A stretch of 64,000 nt of DNA from Capnocytophaga sputigena (GCF_900446695.1 NZ_UAVP01000003.1:1-64000), one strand, 5' to 3'. Counted from the stretch's first letter, positions 16,462-27,011 are shown. Made by a program: numbers and translations. Notes: a model not told the origin generated them from the sequence alone.

Positions 16462-16944
16462 ATGGCGAGATACAAATTAGATGAAACTGATCATCAAATA
16501 TTAGATCTATTGATTGATGATACCCGAACCCCTTTTACTGAGATAGCCAAGCAGTTGGAAATTTCAGCAGGGACTGTTCACGTGAGAGTACGAAAAATGG
16601 AGGAACTTGGTATCATTAAAGGCTCTACACTCACAGTAGATTATGAACGATTGGGCTATACTTTTATAGCGTATGTAGGAATTTTTTTAGAGCGTAATCA
16701 TCAAGCTCAGTTTGTATTAGAACGTTTGGAAGAAATTCCTTTTGTAACAGTAGCACATATTACTTCAGGACAGTACAATATCTTTTGTAAAATCCGAGCT
16801 CGTGACACTAAACACGCCAAAGAAGTGATCTATATGATAGATGATATTCAAGGGGTAGCTCGTTCTGAAACTATGATTTCTATGGAAGAATCTATTAACG
16901 ACAAGCGTCGTCTATTGCATAAAGCTTTTCGTGAATTACAATAA
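16462..16944 (+). CDS. Lrp/AsnC-family transcriptional regulator
   Basis: This 160-residue protein has an N-terminal winged HTH (DETDHQILDLLIDDTRTPFT, then EIAKQLEISAGTVHVRVRKM) and a C-terminal RAM/effector domain (residues 70-150, with ITSGQYNIFCKIRA). Such proteins form octamers and sense amino acids. A promoter-like CTTACTTTGCAC sits at about 16424-16435. Whether it controls the adjacent peptidase is not shown by the sequence. A hairpin terminator follows at 16966. Confidence 0.92.
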   Translation: MARYKLDETDHQILDLLIDDTRTPFTEIAKQLEISAGTVHVRVRKMEELGIIKGSTLTVDYERLGYTFIAYVGIFLERNHQAQFVLERLEEIPFVTVAHITSGQYNIFCKIRARDTKHAKEVIYMIDDIQGVARSETMISMEESINDKRRLLHKAFRELQ

Positions 16945-16965
16945 AATAATATTTAAACAACTTTG

Positions 16966-16995
16966 AAAGAGCTACCTAAAAATAGGCAGCTCTTT
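16966..16995 (+). terminator. Intrinsic terminator after the Lrp gene
   Basis: AAAGAGCTACCT pairs with AGGCAGCTCTTT (one mismatch) around a 6-base loop, followed by TTGTTA. It argues against starting the next gene upstream at 16963. Confidence 0.75.
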
Positions 16996-17037
16996 TGTTA
17001 TAAAAATATTTTATTATTTAAAAATCTGTTATTTATT

Positions 17038-17733
17038 ATGTCAAAATTCTACAACGAAATTGCTGAAAAATACGACTTTATCTTTCCGTTATCTCCAGCT
17101 CATCAAACATTTTTTGCGGATGAACTCCAAGGGCATACCGTCCTCGATGTAGGTGCTGCTACGGGCAATCTTACCGCTTACCTAAACTCACAAGGATACG
17201 AAGTTACCGCTATCGACCTCAGTGAACGATTGATTGCCAAAGCTGCCGAAAAAGGTATTACTGTACAACAGCGCAATATGCTTACTATTGATGAGCTTTC
17301 CACCTTTGATAACATTGTTTGTATCGGTAATACGCTCCCACATTTGGATAGTAAGGCTTCCATACAGCTCTTTTTGCAAAAAGTTTATGGACAACTCACC
17401 CAAGAGGGTAAACTTGTCCTGCAATTGGTCAATTTTGAAAAATATTTTGCCCAGCAACAAGGCGATTACCTCGGTAATCTCCCCTTGATAGCCAACGATA
17501 AGGTGAAGTTTGAGCGATTTTACTATCTCAATAAGGAAGGAAAAATTCGTTTCAAGACTATTTTGGACGATACCATAGAAAATGAGGAACTGTTACAGCC
17601 TATTTTCGCCGATGAACTTACCCAGTGGCTCTCCCAAATAGGATTTCAAGCCATCAACCTATATGGTAATTTCAAAAAAGACTCTTTTGATAAAGAAAAA
17701 TCCATGGCACTAATAATCACTGCAGAAAAGTAA
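17038..17733 (+). CDS. Class I SAM-dependent methyltransferase
   Basis: This 231-residue protein has the Rossmann SAM-binding motif VLDVGAATGNLTAYL at about residues 38-52, then an acidic strand end (VTAIDLS) and CIGNTLPH in the motif IV position. It resembles small-molecule methyltransferases of the Methyltransf_25 type. The substrate is not evident. ATG 17038 is preferred because an upstream in-frame start falls inside the Lrp terminator. Confidence 0.82.
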   Translation: MSKFYNEIAEKYDFIFPLSPAHQTFFADELQGHTVLDVGAATGNLTAYLNSQGYEVTAIDLSERLIAKAAEKGITVQQRNMLTIDELSTFDNIVCIGNTLPHLDSKASIQLFLQKVYGQLTQEGKLVLQLVNFEKYFAQQQGDYLGNLPLIANDKVKFERFYYLNKEGKIRFKTILDDTIENEELLQPIFADELTQWLSQIGFQAINLYGNFKKDSFDKEKSMALIITAEK

Positions 17734-17757
17734 TTTCCATATCTTACAAATATTCCG

Positions 17758-17765
17758 TACTTTTG
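17758..17765 (+). promoter_or_regulatory. -7 element for the DUF1877 gene
   Basis: TACTTTTG matches TAnnTTTG and lies 27 bases before the ATG at 17793. No good TTG element was seen at the expected distance. Confidence 0.4.
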
Positions 17766-17792
17766 CATTTTTTAAACTTTAGAATAAACGAT

Positions 17793-18281
17793 ATGGCACG
17801 ATTAGGCGTTTTTTATGCACTTAGTGATGAGCAAGTAGATGCTATTGCAGAACAAGATGATGACAAGATGTATGCTTATATGCTCAACACTATTGAAGAA
17901 AATCTCTTGGGTACACCCAAAAGTTATCAGATAGATAAAGCGTGGGAAGGCATTCACTATTGTCTTTGTGAGGGTGATTGGTACAAAGAAGAAGGAATAG
18001 CTCCTAATATTGTTTTTGGAGGTTATTTATTATTGGATCATAATGATTGTGTAATATTTGTAAATGACCTCGATAATATTCAAAAAATTGTAGACTATCT
18101 TGAAGAGAATAATCTACAAGAGATAATCAAAAAGAATTTTGACAAAATTCCCTCAGACTACTCATATACTAAAAACGAGGAAGAACTTAACTATTTGTTG
18201 AGTTGGAGCAAAGGGGTATTAGATTTTTATAAATATGCTTTGAAGAACCAACTAAATACTATTTTTACCGTAGACCTTTAA
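17793..18281 (+). CDS. DUF1877 (YfbM-like) family protein
   Basis: This 162-residue protein begins MARLGVFYALSDEQVDAI, the typical start of the DUF1877 family, and contains KAWEGIHYCLCE and the VFGG segment seen there. DUF1877 members are often found among immunity-like genes near polymorphic toxins, but none is adjacent here. ATG 17793 was chosen from family similarity; the longer frame starts at a non-ATG codon before the promoter ends. Confidence 0.78.
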   Translation: MARLGVFYALSDEQVDAIAEQDDDKMYAYMLNTIEENLLGTPKSYQIDKAWEGIHYCLCEGDWYKEEGIAPNIVFGGYLLLDHNDCVIFVNDLDNIQKIVDYLEENNLQEIIKKNFDKIPSDYSYTKNEEELNYLLSWSKGVLDFYKYALKNQLNTIFTVDL

Positions 18282-18299
18282 TTAATCATTAAACATTAA

Positions 18300-19928
<1,629 letters not shown>

Positions 19929-19939
19929 CAATTATACTT

Positions 19940-19973
19940 GACTTTGACAAAGTTTAAAAACTTTGTCAAAGTC
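19940..19973. terminator. Perfect hairpin terminator after the ABC-F gene
   Basis: GACTTTGACAAAGTTT is followed by AA and its exact complement AAACTTTGTCAAAGTC, giving a 16-bp stem. It lies 12 bases past the stop codon, and CTTTAAGT follows. Confidence 0.8.
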
Positions 19974-19982
19974 TTTAAGTAA

Positions 19983-20366
19983 ATTACTATTGATCAAACT
20001 ATAGAAAAAACAAAAATATCTCTAACAAACTTCAAAGAATTTTCGCCTGATGAAACCCCTCATTGGGTAATAAATGTCATTATAAGTGATACAGAGAAGG
20101 AATATAGTAAATTTTGCGAATCTATCTTTGAAATTCTTCAACCTTTAGCTGAAAAAACAATATTTGAATTGAAAAATCCTATACATGTCAGGGATGTAGG
20201 CTTTATAGAAGAAGAGGACGATACAATATCTTACCATCTATGGGATAAAATAAAAGAATTAGCAAGACTAAAAGGCAAAGGTGCTACTCTAAGAGCTGTA
20301 GTTAAGGACTTATATGGGAATGAGTACACCTCTAATGAAATAAATATTGATGTTTTTTTTATTTAA
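19983..20366 (+). pseudogene. Hypothetical gene without a normal start codon
   Basis: A frame of 127 codons is open from just after a TAA at 19980-19982 to TAA 20364-20366. It reads like real protein (SLTNFKEFSPDETPHWVINV and HLWDKIKELARLKGKGATL) but has no ATG. Only ATT or ATA codons start the upstream half, and the first TTG is at 20169. The reading probably lost its 5' end beside the terminator hairpin. An ATT start is the alternative. No family is recognised. Confidence 0.5.
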
Positions 20367-20389
20367 CTGAACAATCAAAAAAATAGACT

Positions 20390-21058
20390 ATGCAGCGAAT
20401 AGTATTCTTATTTTTGTTAATTTCCCAGTGTGCTTTTGGTCAATTCTTTGTGGTAAAGGACAAAGATAGCTATGTAAATATCCGTGAAAAAGAAAATGTC
20501 AAAAGTAAAATACTAGGGACACTCCCTAATAATAAACTTGTTTATATATTTCATGCTGATGAAGATATAAGTAAGTGGCATTACATAGATAAAGGGTATA
20601 TTCATAACAGCAGACTGAAACCTACTTATACATTTCTTTCCATTAAGAAAGAAAAAGAAAGCGATAATGCCATTACTTTTTCAGGTATGGGAATTCGTGT
20701 AGAGCTTACTGCTCAAAAATACGATAAGAAAAAACATGTCTTTACCAAAGAAAACAAAGGCGACCATTACGAATACAAAATAGATGGAAAACCTTTTGAA
20801 GGAACTGATGGCTCTGAGCCAGAGACGGAATATAAGAGTTTTGTGGTGAGCATTAATGGCAAACAAGTGAATATTCCTAAAAGTGCTTATACGGATATGT
20901 ATGTACCTGCCTTTAGTGAAACATCCGTTTATTATGACAAAGAAGACGATATTATCTATATAGAGGCTCAAAATGGTACAGGAGCAGGGGGCTATGATGT
21001 TTGTTGGCAGATTGTAAAGGGTGTTTATAAAACAAGAGAGGTAGGCCATTTTAATTAA
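20390..21058 (+). CDS. Secreted protein with bacterial SH3 domain
   Basis: This 222-residue protein has a signal peptide (MQRIVFLFLLISQCAFGQ). Residues 22-75 form an SH3b-like domain (DSYVNIREKENVKSKILG, then KWHYIDKGYIHNSRL), the fold that binds cell wall in many bacteria. The remaining beta-rich region (residues 80-222, with VVSINGKQVNIP and ENGTG-like turns) is shared by many Bacteroidetes hypothetical proteins. It probably acts in the periplasm. No partner is evident. Confidence 0.75.
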   Translation: MQRIVFLFLLISQCAFGQFFVVKDKDSYVNIREKENVKSKILGTLPNNKLVYIFHADEDISKWHYIDKGYIHNSRLKPTYTFLSIKKEKESDNAITFSGMGIRVELTAQKYDKKKHVFTKENKGDHYEYKIDGKPFEGTDGSEPETEYKSFVVSINGKQVNIPKSAYTDMYVPAFSETSVYYDKEDDIIYIEAQNGTGAGGYDVCWQIVKGVYKTREVGHFN

Positions 21059-21147
21059 AAGGAAGACAAACCCCAACTTTTAGAGAGTATTGGCAAGTTT
21101 GTAAGGAGTTAAAAAGAATTTATTAAAAACTATTAAATACAAAGAAA

Positions 21148-21594
21148 ATGAAAATCGTTGGAATTAGTGTACGCACTACCAATCAGAACGGACAAGCGAT
21201 GCAAGACATCGGGAACCTTTGGCAACGCTTTTTTAGCGAGCAAATTTTGGCAAAAATACCCAATAAGGTAAGCGATACCATTTACAGCATTTACACTGAT
21301 TACCAAAAGGACTATACCGAGCCTTACACTTGTATAATAGGAGTGGAAGTTACCTCGCTCAGCACGATTCCCGACGGCTTAGAGGGCAGGGAATTCCCAG
21401 AACAAACCTTTCAAAAGTTTGTAGCCAAAGGTGCTATGCCTCAGGCAGTAGGGGCAATGTGGCAACATATCTGGGACAACGACGCCACACTCAATCGTAC
21501 TTATATATATGACTATGAGCGCTACACCGAGAAATCTCAGCAAGGAGATACCTCCGAAGTAGATATTTTTATAGGTGTAAAAGAGAACAAATAA
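21148..21594 (+). CDS. GyrI-like / AraC effector-binding domain protein
   Basis: This 148-residue stand-alone protein matches GyrI-like small-molecule-binding domains (IVGISVRTTNQNGQAMQDIG, then NLWQRFF, IYSIYTDYQKDYTEPYTCIIGVEV and the acidic C-terminal VDIFIGVK). Such domains bind hydrophobic cations or act as immunity-like inhibitors. There is no HTH, so it is not a regulator by itself. It sits 14 bases before the DUF1569 gene and probably shares its transcript. Confidence 0.75.
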   Translation: MKIVGISVRTTNQNGQAMQDIGNLWQRFFSEQILAKIPNKVSDTIYSIYTDYQKDYTEPYTCIIGVEVTSLSTIPDGLEGREFPEQTFQKFVAKGAMPQAVGAMWQHIWDNDATLNRTYIYDYERYTEKSQQGDTSEVDIFIGVKENK

Positions 21595-21608
21595 CTCTAA
21601 ATAAGCAA

Positions 21609-22064
21609 ATGAAAAATTTATATAACGAAGCAGATAAGAACGAAATACTCAATCGGTTAGAAAATCTGAAAGTAGATGCTGTGCGTCAGTGGGGAAAGAT
21701 GAACATTGTACAGATGTTAGCCCATTTGAACGTTTCTTTAGAAACTCCTTTAGGGAAAAACTTCCCCAAGCGAGCATTTATCGGTAGGCTTATAGGAAAA
21801 TTAGTAAAGAAAAAATTTATCAATGACCAGCCTATGCCCAAAAATTCCCCTACTGATAAGATGTATGTCATCACAGACATCTCTATGGAGGATTTTGAGA
21901 AAGAAAAGCAACGAGCTAAAGAGCTGATAACCCTTTTTTATAACAATGGAAGGGAAAAATGCAGTCAACATCCACATTCTTTCTTTGGTAAACTCACTCC
22001 TGATGAGTGGGGAATCCTACAATGGAAGCATTTTGACCATCATCTGCGACAATTTGGAGCGTAA
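21609..22064 (+). CDS. DUF1569 (DinB-like) protein
   Basis: This 151-residue helical protein fits the DUF1569/DinB-like fold: VDAVRQWGKMNIVQMLAHLN supplies the first metal-binding His, and the C-terminal SFFGKLTPDEWGILQWKHFDHHLRQFG supplies the others. The DinB superfamily contains metal-dependent thiol transferases; the activity here is unknown. It is in the same orientation as the flanking small genes. Confidence 0.8.
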   Translation: MKNLYNEADKNEILNRLENLKVDAVRQWGKMNIVQMLAHLNVSLETPLGKNFPKRAFIGRLIGKLVKKKFINDQPMPKNSPTDKMYVITDISMEDFEKEKQRAKELITLFYNNGREKCSQHPHSFFGKLTPDEWGILQWKHFDHHLRQFGA

Positions 22065-22173
22065 CAAGGATTTTCAAAGTGCAAAAGAGCAAATTCCAGA
22101 GAGAAAAATTTGCACTTTGAATTGCACTTTGGAGAAAACAAACAATTATTTTAAAAAAAAAATAAATAGCATT

Positions 22174-22881
22174 ATGGCGATACCCTTCAATTTTGAGCTT
22201 TTTAAAAAGCGTTTAAACCTATTTTTAGAAAAGATAGAAGACCTTGGTGGTGAGACTGACCCTCTTACGATAGAAAAACCTGCTACCGAGGAAGAAATCA
22301 AAGCTGTAGAGGCAAAATTAGGCTATACATTGCCTCCGCATTTCCGCGAAGTGCTCTTGGAAAATACCGCCCATTTGGAATTTTATTGGAGTATCTATAC
22401 AGATGAAGACGAGGACTATGAGGACGAAGAAAATGGAGTTTTTCTCCCTGATGAATTAGCAGAAATCTCCTCTGGAGAGTTGCTTTTTGGATTGGATTTG
22501 CTTTTAGGCTATGAAGAAAGTCGCAAGGGCTGGGAAGAGGACGTATATCCCGATTACAATAACGAATACGATCGTGTTTGGCATAACAAAATGGCTTTTC
22601 ACCAAGTAGGCAACGGCGATTATATTGCTATTGAGTTAGAACCAGAGAATTATGGCAAGGTTGTGTATGTGAGCCACGATGGTAGTGAAAACCACGGGCT
22701 TTATATAGCCGATAACTTTAAGGAATTCCTGATGAACTACGCTGCTGTGGGTTGTACTGGAGGAGACGATTGGCAATGGGAGTCTTTTTATTCTAAAAGC
22801 AAAGGCATAGACCCTACCTCAAAGAACGCCAAAACCTGGTATAAGGTATTGGGGATAGACCCAAAGGAGTTGGAAGGGTAA
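22174..22881 (+). CDS. SMI1/KNR4 (SUKH) family protein, copy A
   Basis: This 235-residue protein has the SUKH layout: EIKAVEAKLGYTLPPHFREV at about residues 38-57, an acidic central insert (DEDEDYEDEENG), DYIAIELEPENYGKVVYVSH and the C-terminal DNFKEFLMNYAAVGCTGGDD. SUKH proteins are known immunity proteins of bacterial polymorphic toxins. It is one of three close paralogues here, with first and last 60-80 bases nearly identical in DNA. ATG 22174 is chosen from alignment with the other copies. No toxin gene lies nearby. Confidence 0.85.
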   Translation: MAIPFNFELFKKRLNLFLEKIEDLGGETDPLTIEKPATEEEIKAVEAKLGYTLPPHFREVLLENTAHLEFYWSIYTDEDEDYEDEENGVFLPDELAEISSGELLFGLDLLLGYEESRKGWEEDVYPDYNNEYDRVWHNKMAFHQVGNGDYIAIELEPENYGKVVYVSHDGSENHGLYIADNFKEFLMNYAAVGCTGGDDWQWESFYSKSKGIDPTSKNAKTWYKVLGIDPKELEG

Positions 22882-22913
22882 AAAAGTATTAGTTACACTA
22901 AAAAAATAGAAAT

Positions 22914-23546
22914 ATGTTAGGTAATCTATTCAAAAAGAAACCTACTTTTACCCCTGCAATGCAAGAGTTATTTGTAAAAATAAGTCTTGCACTGCCTCAG
23001 CGTTTTCATTTCCTGCAAAAACAACTTACAGAAGGAATTATCAAAGGAATAAAGAAGCCCGAAGGACAGCGCTACCAACTGCGTTTGGATATTCCTTTGC
23101 TCAACAAGTATGAAGACAAAAAAGGACGGAATTTCTTGATTGAAAATATCGTAATACAGTCGGTTGAGACAGGCAAAAGTAGTGTGGTGAGTTGGAATGT
23201 AGCTTATGGATTGTTATTGGTGTATATTACAGCTAATAACGACTTTCTGAAGTGGCAAGCTGAGGCGGTAGGGATAGATACTTCCCGCATTCGCATAAAG
23301 TATTTAGATGATAGCCCTATTGAAAAGCTCCTTCCCAAAGAAGCACGGCAATATATAACTCCTAATGACTTATACGAAGTGTCTTTAAACGACAAAATCT
23401 ATTATCACATACAGGATATAACCGATGGAGACGGCGATTTTATCGGGATAGATGCCAATAAGAATGTTTATGAGTTTAGGCACGACCCTTTTGAAATCAC
23501 TTTACTAACAGAACCCTTAGAAACCATCTTAAAAAATAATAAATAA
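22914..23546 (+). CDS. Hypothetical protein in the SUKH cluster
   Basis: This 210-residue protein has no recognised family. The N-terminus is basic (MLGNLFKKKPTFTPAMQ) with no signal peptide. The C-terminus ends FIGIDANKNVYEFRHDPFEI, like the closing strand of SUKH-type or WapI-type immunity proteins, so it may be a distant relation. It sits between SUKH copies A and B with 32- and 9-base gaps, indicating one operon. Confidence 0.65.
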   Translation: MLGNLFKKKPTFTPAMQELFVKISLALPQRFHFLQKQLTEGIIKGIKKPEGQRYQLRLDIPLLNKYEDKKGRNFLIENIVIQSVETGKSSVVSWNVAYGLLLVYITANNDFLKWQAEAVGIDTSRIRIKYLDDSPIEKLLPKEARQYITPNDLYEVSLNDKIYYHIQDITDGDGDFIGIDANKNVYEFRHDPFEITLLTEPLETILKNNK

Positions 23547-23555
23547 CCTCAAAAA

Positions 23556-24245
23556 ATGAAGATACCCTTTAATTTTGAGCTTTTTAAAAAGCGTTTAAAC
23601 CTATTTTTAGAAAAGATAGAAGACCTTGGTGGCGAGGTAGAACCTCTTACAATAGAAAAACCCGCTACAGAGGACGAAATCAAAGCCGTAGAATCAAAAT
23701 TAGGCTATACATTGCCTCCTCATTTCCGCGAAGTACTCTTGGAAAACACCGCCCATTTGGAATTTTATTGGGATATCAACGACATTACAGATGAAGATGA
23801 GGACTTTCCTCCTGATGATTTAAACGCAATCTTTTGTGGGGTCTTGCGTTTTGGATTAGACCTCTTATTACTTTATGAAAAACGCAGAGCAAGTTGGCAA
23901 AAAGATGTTTTTCCTAATTATGAAGATAAATACGACCGTGTTTGGCATAATAAAATGGCTTTTCAAAAAGTAAGAAACGGTGATTTTATCGCTATTGAGC
24001 TGGAACCTGAGAATTATGGAAAGGTTGTGTATCTCAGCCACGATGGTAGTGAAAATCACGGACTTTATATAGCCGATAACTTTAAGGAATTCCTAATGAA
24101 CTATGCTGCTGTGGGTTGTACTGGAGGAGAAGATTGGCAATGGGAGTCTTTTTATACCCAAGACAAAGGCATAGACCCTACCTCAAAGAACGCTAAAACT
24201 TGGTATAAGGTATTGCGGATAAACCCAAAGGAGTTGGAAGGGTAA
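23556..24245 (+). CDS. SMI1/KNR4 (SUKH) family protein, copy B
   Basis: This 229-residue paralogue of copy A starts MKIPFNFELFKKRLNLFLEK, with the same EIKAVESKLGYTLPPHFREV motif and NFKEFLMNYAAVGCTGGEDW end. The middle differs (DINDITDEDEDFPPDDLNAI and LLLLYEKRRASWQKDVFPN). That middle is the exposed variable part where partner specificity would be expected if these are immunity proteins. Confidence 0.85.
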   Translation: MKIPFNFELFKKRLNLFLEKIEDLGGEVEPLTIEKPATEDEIKAVESKLGYTLPPHFREVLLENTAHLEFYWDINDITDEDEDFPPDDLNAIFCGVLRFGLDLLLLYEKRRASWQKDVFPNYEDKYDRVWHNKMAFQKVRNGDFIAIELEPENYGKVVYLSHDGSENHGLYIADNFKEFLMNYAAVGCTGGEDWQWESFYTQDKGIDPTSKNAKTWYKVLRINPKELEG

Positions 24246-24256
24246 AAAGTAAGAAA

Positions 24257-24688
24257 ATGAATAACAAAAAGATGAAATGGATAGAATACTTTTCGGAAAA
24301 TGGCGACCTATGGCAATTATTTGTAGAGGATGATTACCAAGAAACGCAAGCAGATACCTTAGCTCACAATGGCAATGAAGCTGTGACAAGAAGAGAAATG
24401 CCTGCCATAGATAAAGTACAAGTTACCATAATCCCAGCCGCTCGTATTGTAGACAAAGTAAAAGGGCAAGTAGCAGGAGAAAAACTTTTTCACCTCAAGC
24501 TGAGCCTTATCAATGGGGATGATTGGTTTGCTATCAGTCAACAGGCATTTTCTAAGGAAGAGATATTACAATGTGCTTCTCTTTTTGTAGGATTGAACAA
24601 ATTCCAAGCCGAAAGGGTATGGAAATCCAAGAAATTAGGCGAAGTCAATACAATAAGACTTGAAGATAAGGAGGAAACAAACAATTAA
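24257..24688 (+). CDS. Hypothetical protein in the SUKH cluster
   Basis: This 143-residue soluble protein is unrecognised. Visible features are an aromatic N-terminus (MKWIEYFSENGDLWQLF), an internal strand-rich part (KLFHLKLSLINGDDWFAIS) and a charged tail. It starts 11 bases after SUKH copy B and ends 11 bases before copy C, so it is part of the same transcript. An in-frame ATG at 24272 is an alternative start. Confidence 0.6.
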   Translation: MNNKKMKWIEYFSENGDLWQLFVEDDYQETQADTLAHNGNEAVTRREMPAIDKVQVTIIPAARIVDKVKGQVAGEKLFHLKLSLINGDDWFAISQQAFSKEEILQCASLFVGLNKFQAERVWKSKKLGEVNTIRLEDKEETNN

Positions 24689-24699
24689 TAAATAGCATT

Positions 24700-25389
24700 A
24701 TGGCGATACCCTTTAATTTTGAGCTTTTTAAAAAGCGTTTAAACCTATTTTTAGAAAAGATAGAAGACCTTGGTGGGGCTACAGAACCTCTTGCGATAGA
24801 AAAACCCGCTACAGAAGAGGAAGTTAAAGCTATAGAGGAGCAATTGGGTTATACATTGCCTCCTCATTTCCGCGAAGTGCTTTTGGAAAACACCGCTCAT
24901 TTGGAGTTTTATTGGGATGTGAATGATGTAACTATTGAAGATGAATCTATAATACCCGATGCCTTGGCACACATCTATTGTGGAGAATTGCTCTTTGGAT
25001 TGGATTTACTTTTAGACTATGAGGAACATCGCAAGGAATGGGCAGCTGATGTCTTCCCTAATTACGAAGACCCCGAAGACCGTATTTGGTACAACAAATT
25101 GTGTTTTCATATCAATGTTAACGGCGATTATATCGCTATTGAGTTAGAGCCAGAGAACTATGGTAAGGTTGTGTATCTCAGCCACGATGGTGCAAGCAAT
25201 CTCGGCACTTATTTAGCTGATAATTTTAAGGAATTCCTGATGAACTACGCTGCTGTAGGTTGTACTGGAGGAGAAGATTGGCAATGGGAGCCTTTTTATA
25301 CCGCAGGCAAAGGCATAGACCCCACCTGTGAGAACGCCCAAGCGTGGCACAAGGTATTGGGGATAGATCCTAAGGAGTTGGAGGGGTAA
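24700..25389 (+). CDS. SMI1/KNR4 (SUKH) family protein, copy C
   Basis: This 229-residue third paralogue shares MAIPFNFELFKKRLN with copy A, and EQLGYTLPPHFREVLLENT and NFKEFLMNYAAVGCTGGEDW with both. It differs in the centre (VNDVTIEDESIIPDALAHIY) and in HDGASNLGTYLADN, where A and B have SENHGLYIADN. The DNA blocks shared with A and B imply recent duplication. Confidence 0.85.
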   Translation: MAIPFNFELFKKRLNLFLEKIEDLGGATEPLAIEKPATEEEVKAIEEQLGYTLPPHFREVLLENTAHLEFYWDVNDVTIEDESIIPDALAHIYCGELLFGLDLLLDYEEHRKEWAADVFPNYEDPEDRIWYNKLCFHINVNGDYIAIELEPENYGKVVYLSHDGASNLGTYLADNFKEFLMNYAAVGCTGGEDWQWEPFYTAGKGIDPTCENAQAWHKVLGIDPKELEG

Positions 25390-25410
25390 AACAATTAAAA
25401 CATTACAGTT

Positions 25411-26343
25411 ATGTCTATGGAGCAAAAAGACAAAGAGCAAATGGAGCAACTCATTGCTTCTGAAAAGTATCAGCAGATATTAGATAAGCTTTGCACTATT
25501 ATAGATATAGTATTTGAGGAAGAAATGCCTAGCTTTACCGTGCTAAATTACACGCACAAAGCGCTAAAAGATGCAGGTGTTACCTTGGAGGAAATCGCCC
25601 CAGTGGCATTGGCGGACGATCACTTCTTGAACTTTAGTATTCTCAAGATGGATTATATCAAGAGTGGAAAAACGATGTGTTTTAGCAAGGACTTTCTCAT
25701 TCGCAATATGATAGAATTCTATTTTCTAAAAACAAATCCCAAAGCACTGCCTGATTATTTGAAGAAAGTAGGATTAAAAAACTATAGTGCTCCTCTAAAA
25801 AAATGGTTCACAGAGGCTACTGATACAGAGCTTGTCACAGCTGTTTCCGCTTCTCTCAAAGAACTCAAAGAGAAAAGGGAAAAAACAGAACAGGCAAGCC
25901 CTCAAATCGCTACTTCTGAAGATTGGGAGCGACTTTCAGCTGTATATCCCAAACTTACCAAGCAGGTACTGAAGGATTTTGATGAATATAATGTGGTTAC
26001 CGCAGGCATTCCTTTAGCGGAGATTAGCCAAAAGAGCCAAGACTTGGGAGTTGCTTTCTCTGAGGAGCTTACTTTGTTCTTCCAGCATATAGGGGAACTC
26101 AGATTAGAAGGGGTAGAAATCCGCTTTACCGACTTATATACCGATACGTTCAACGGCAAAGACTATTTAGTACTTGGAGAGTTTTGGAAATACGGTGATG
26201 GCGATAAGTTGCTCTATATTCCTGACAATCAGCAGATATTTTGCTTTGCCCACGAATACGCCAAACCCAAGGTCATCAAGCAAGCTGATACTATGACCGA
26301 ATTTGTAGAAAAGAAATTAGTAACTTATTTAAAAAATTATTAG
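25411..26343 (+). CDS. Protein with C-terminal SUKH-like domain
   Basis: This 310-residue protein has a helical N-terminal half (residues 1-160: EQMEQLIASEKYQQILDKL, charged and without known motif). Its C-terminal half (about 165-305) resembles SUKH proteins (DWERLSAVYPKLTKQVLKDF, GVAFSEELTLFFQHIGEL, DKLLYIPDNQQIFCFAHE). It follows SUKH copy C by 21 bases. An immunity-type role is inferred from domain and context. Confidence 0.6.
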   Translation: MSMEQKDKEQMEQLIASEKYQQILDKLCTIIDIVFEEEMPSFTVLNYTHKALKDAGVTLEEIAPVALADDHFLNFSILKMDYIKSGKTMCFSKDFLIRNMIEFYFLKTNPKALPDYLKKVGLKNYSAPLKKWFTEATDTELVTAVSASLKELKEKREKTEQASPQIATSEDWERLSAVYPKLTKQVLKDFDEYNVVTAGIPLAEISQKSQDLGVAFSEELTLFFQHIGELRLEGVEIRFTDLYTDTFNGKDYLVLGEFWKYGDGDKLLYIPDNQQIFCFAHEYAKPKVIKQADTMTEFVEKKLVTYLKNY

Positions 26344-26349
26344 GCCATT

Positions 26350-26994
26350 ATGAATATAGAAATATTAGCACCTTATTGTACTACTCCAAAACAGCAAAAA
26401 CTCATTGAAAAGCTCCGCAAAAAGCTTTCTCTCAAGAGTAGTAAAGACCTACAAACTGTTTATGAACTTGTAGGATGTCTATTTGTAAGCAAACAATACG
26501 AAGGCTTATTAGCTTTCTTACCAGAAGTGCTTGCAGTACCTTTTGCAGAAAATTTTGATCTATGGTATCCTATAGAAAATTCTTTTTGTTTGATTGCAGC
26601 CATACCTACCATATCTCCAGAAGAGCGTAAAGCGTGTTTCTCTCATTTTAAAACCGTAAGCGATTTTAAAAGCACCAAAGGAGCTCAGGAGGCTTTTGAT
26701 TACTATTTTCATCGATATTTATCACTCTATTTTGTTAATGAAAATTTAGACGATTTAGAAGAAATAGATGAATATCCTGCCTCTTCTCAACTTTGGATTC
26801 ATATAGCAATTATTGCCAGCGCTTCTGCTGTAAAACTCATTAATGAAGAAGTTGATTATAAAACGCTCGACTTCCCCAATTGGCTCTCAAAACCTACTTA
26901 TAACAGCAGGGAAGAGCTCCAAAACTATATGGATATCCTTATAGCGGAACAACTCACTGCCTTGCTGGATAAGAAATTTATAAAGTATTACTAA
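26350..26994 (+). CDS. Hypothetical helical protein
   Basis: This 214-residue protein looks all-helical and lacks signal peptide or membrane segments. It begins MNIEILAPYCTTPKQQKLIE and ends with a conserved-looking SREELQNYMDILIAEQLTAL helix. I do not recognise the family. It starts 6 bases after the SUKH-like gene and 17 bases before the TPR gene, so it is the last member of the immunity-like cluster or is co-transcribed with the TPR gene. Confidence 0.6.
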   Translation: MNIEILAPYCTTPKQQKLIEKLRKKLSLKSSKDLQTVYELVGCLFVSKQYEGLLAFLPEVLAVPFAENFDLWYPIENSFCLIAAIPTISPEERKACFSHFKTVSDFKSTKGAQEAFDYYFHRYLSLYFVNENLDDLEEIDEYPASSQLWIHIAIIASASAVKLINEEVDYKTLDFPNWLSKPTYNSREELQNYMDILIAEQLTALLDKKFIKYY

Positions 26995-27011
26995 GAATAT
27001 CTTTAAAATAA

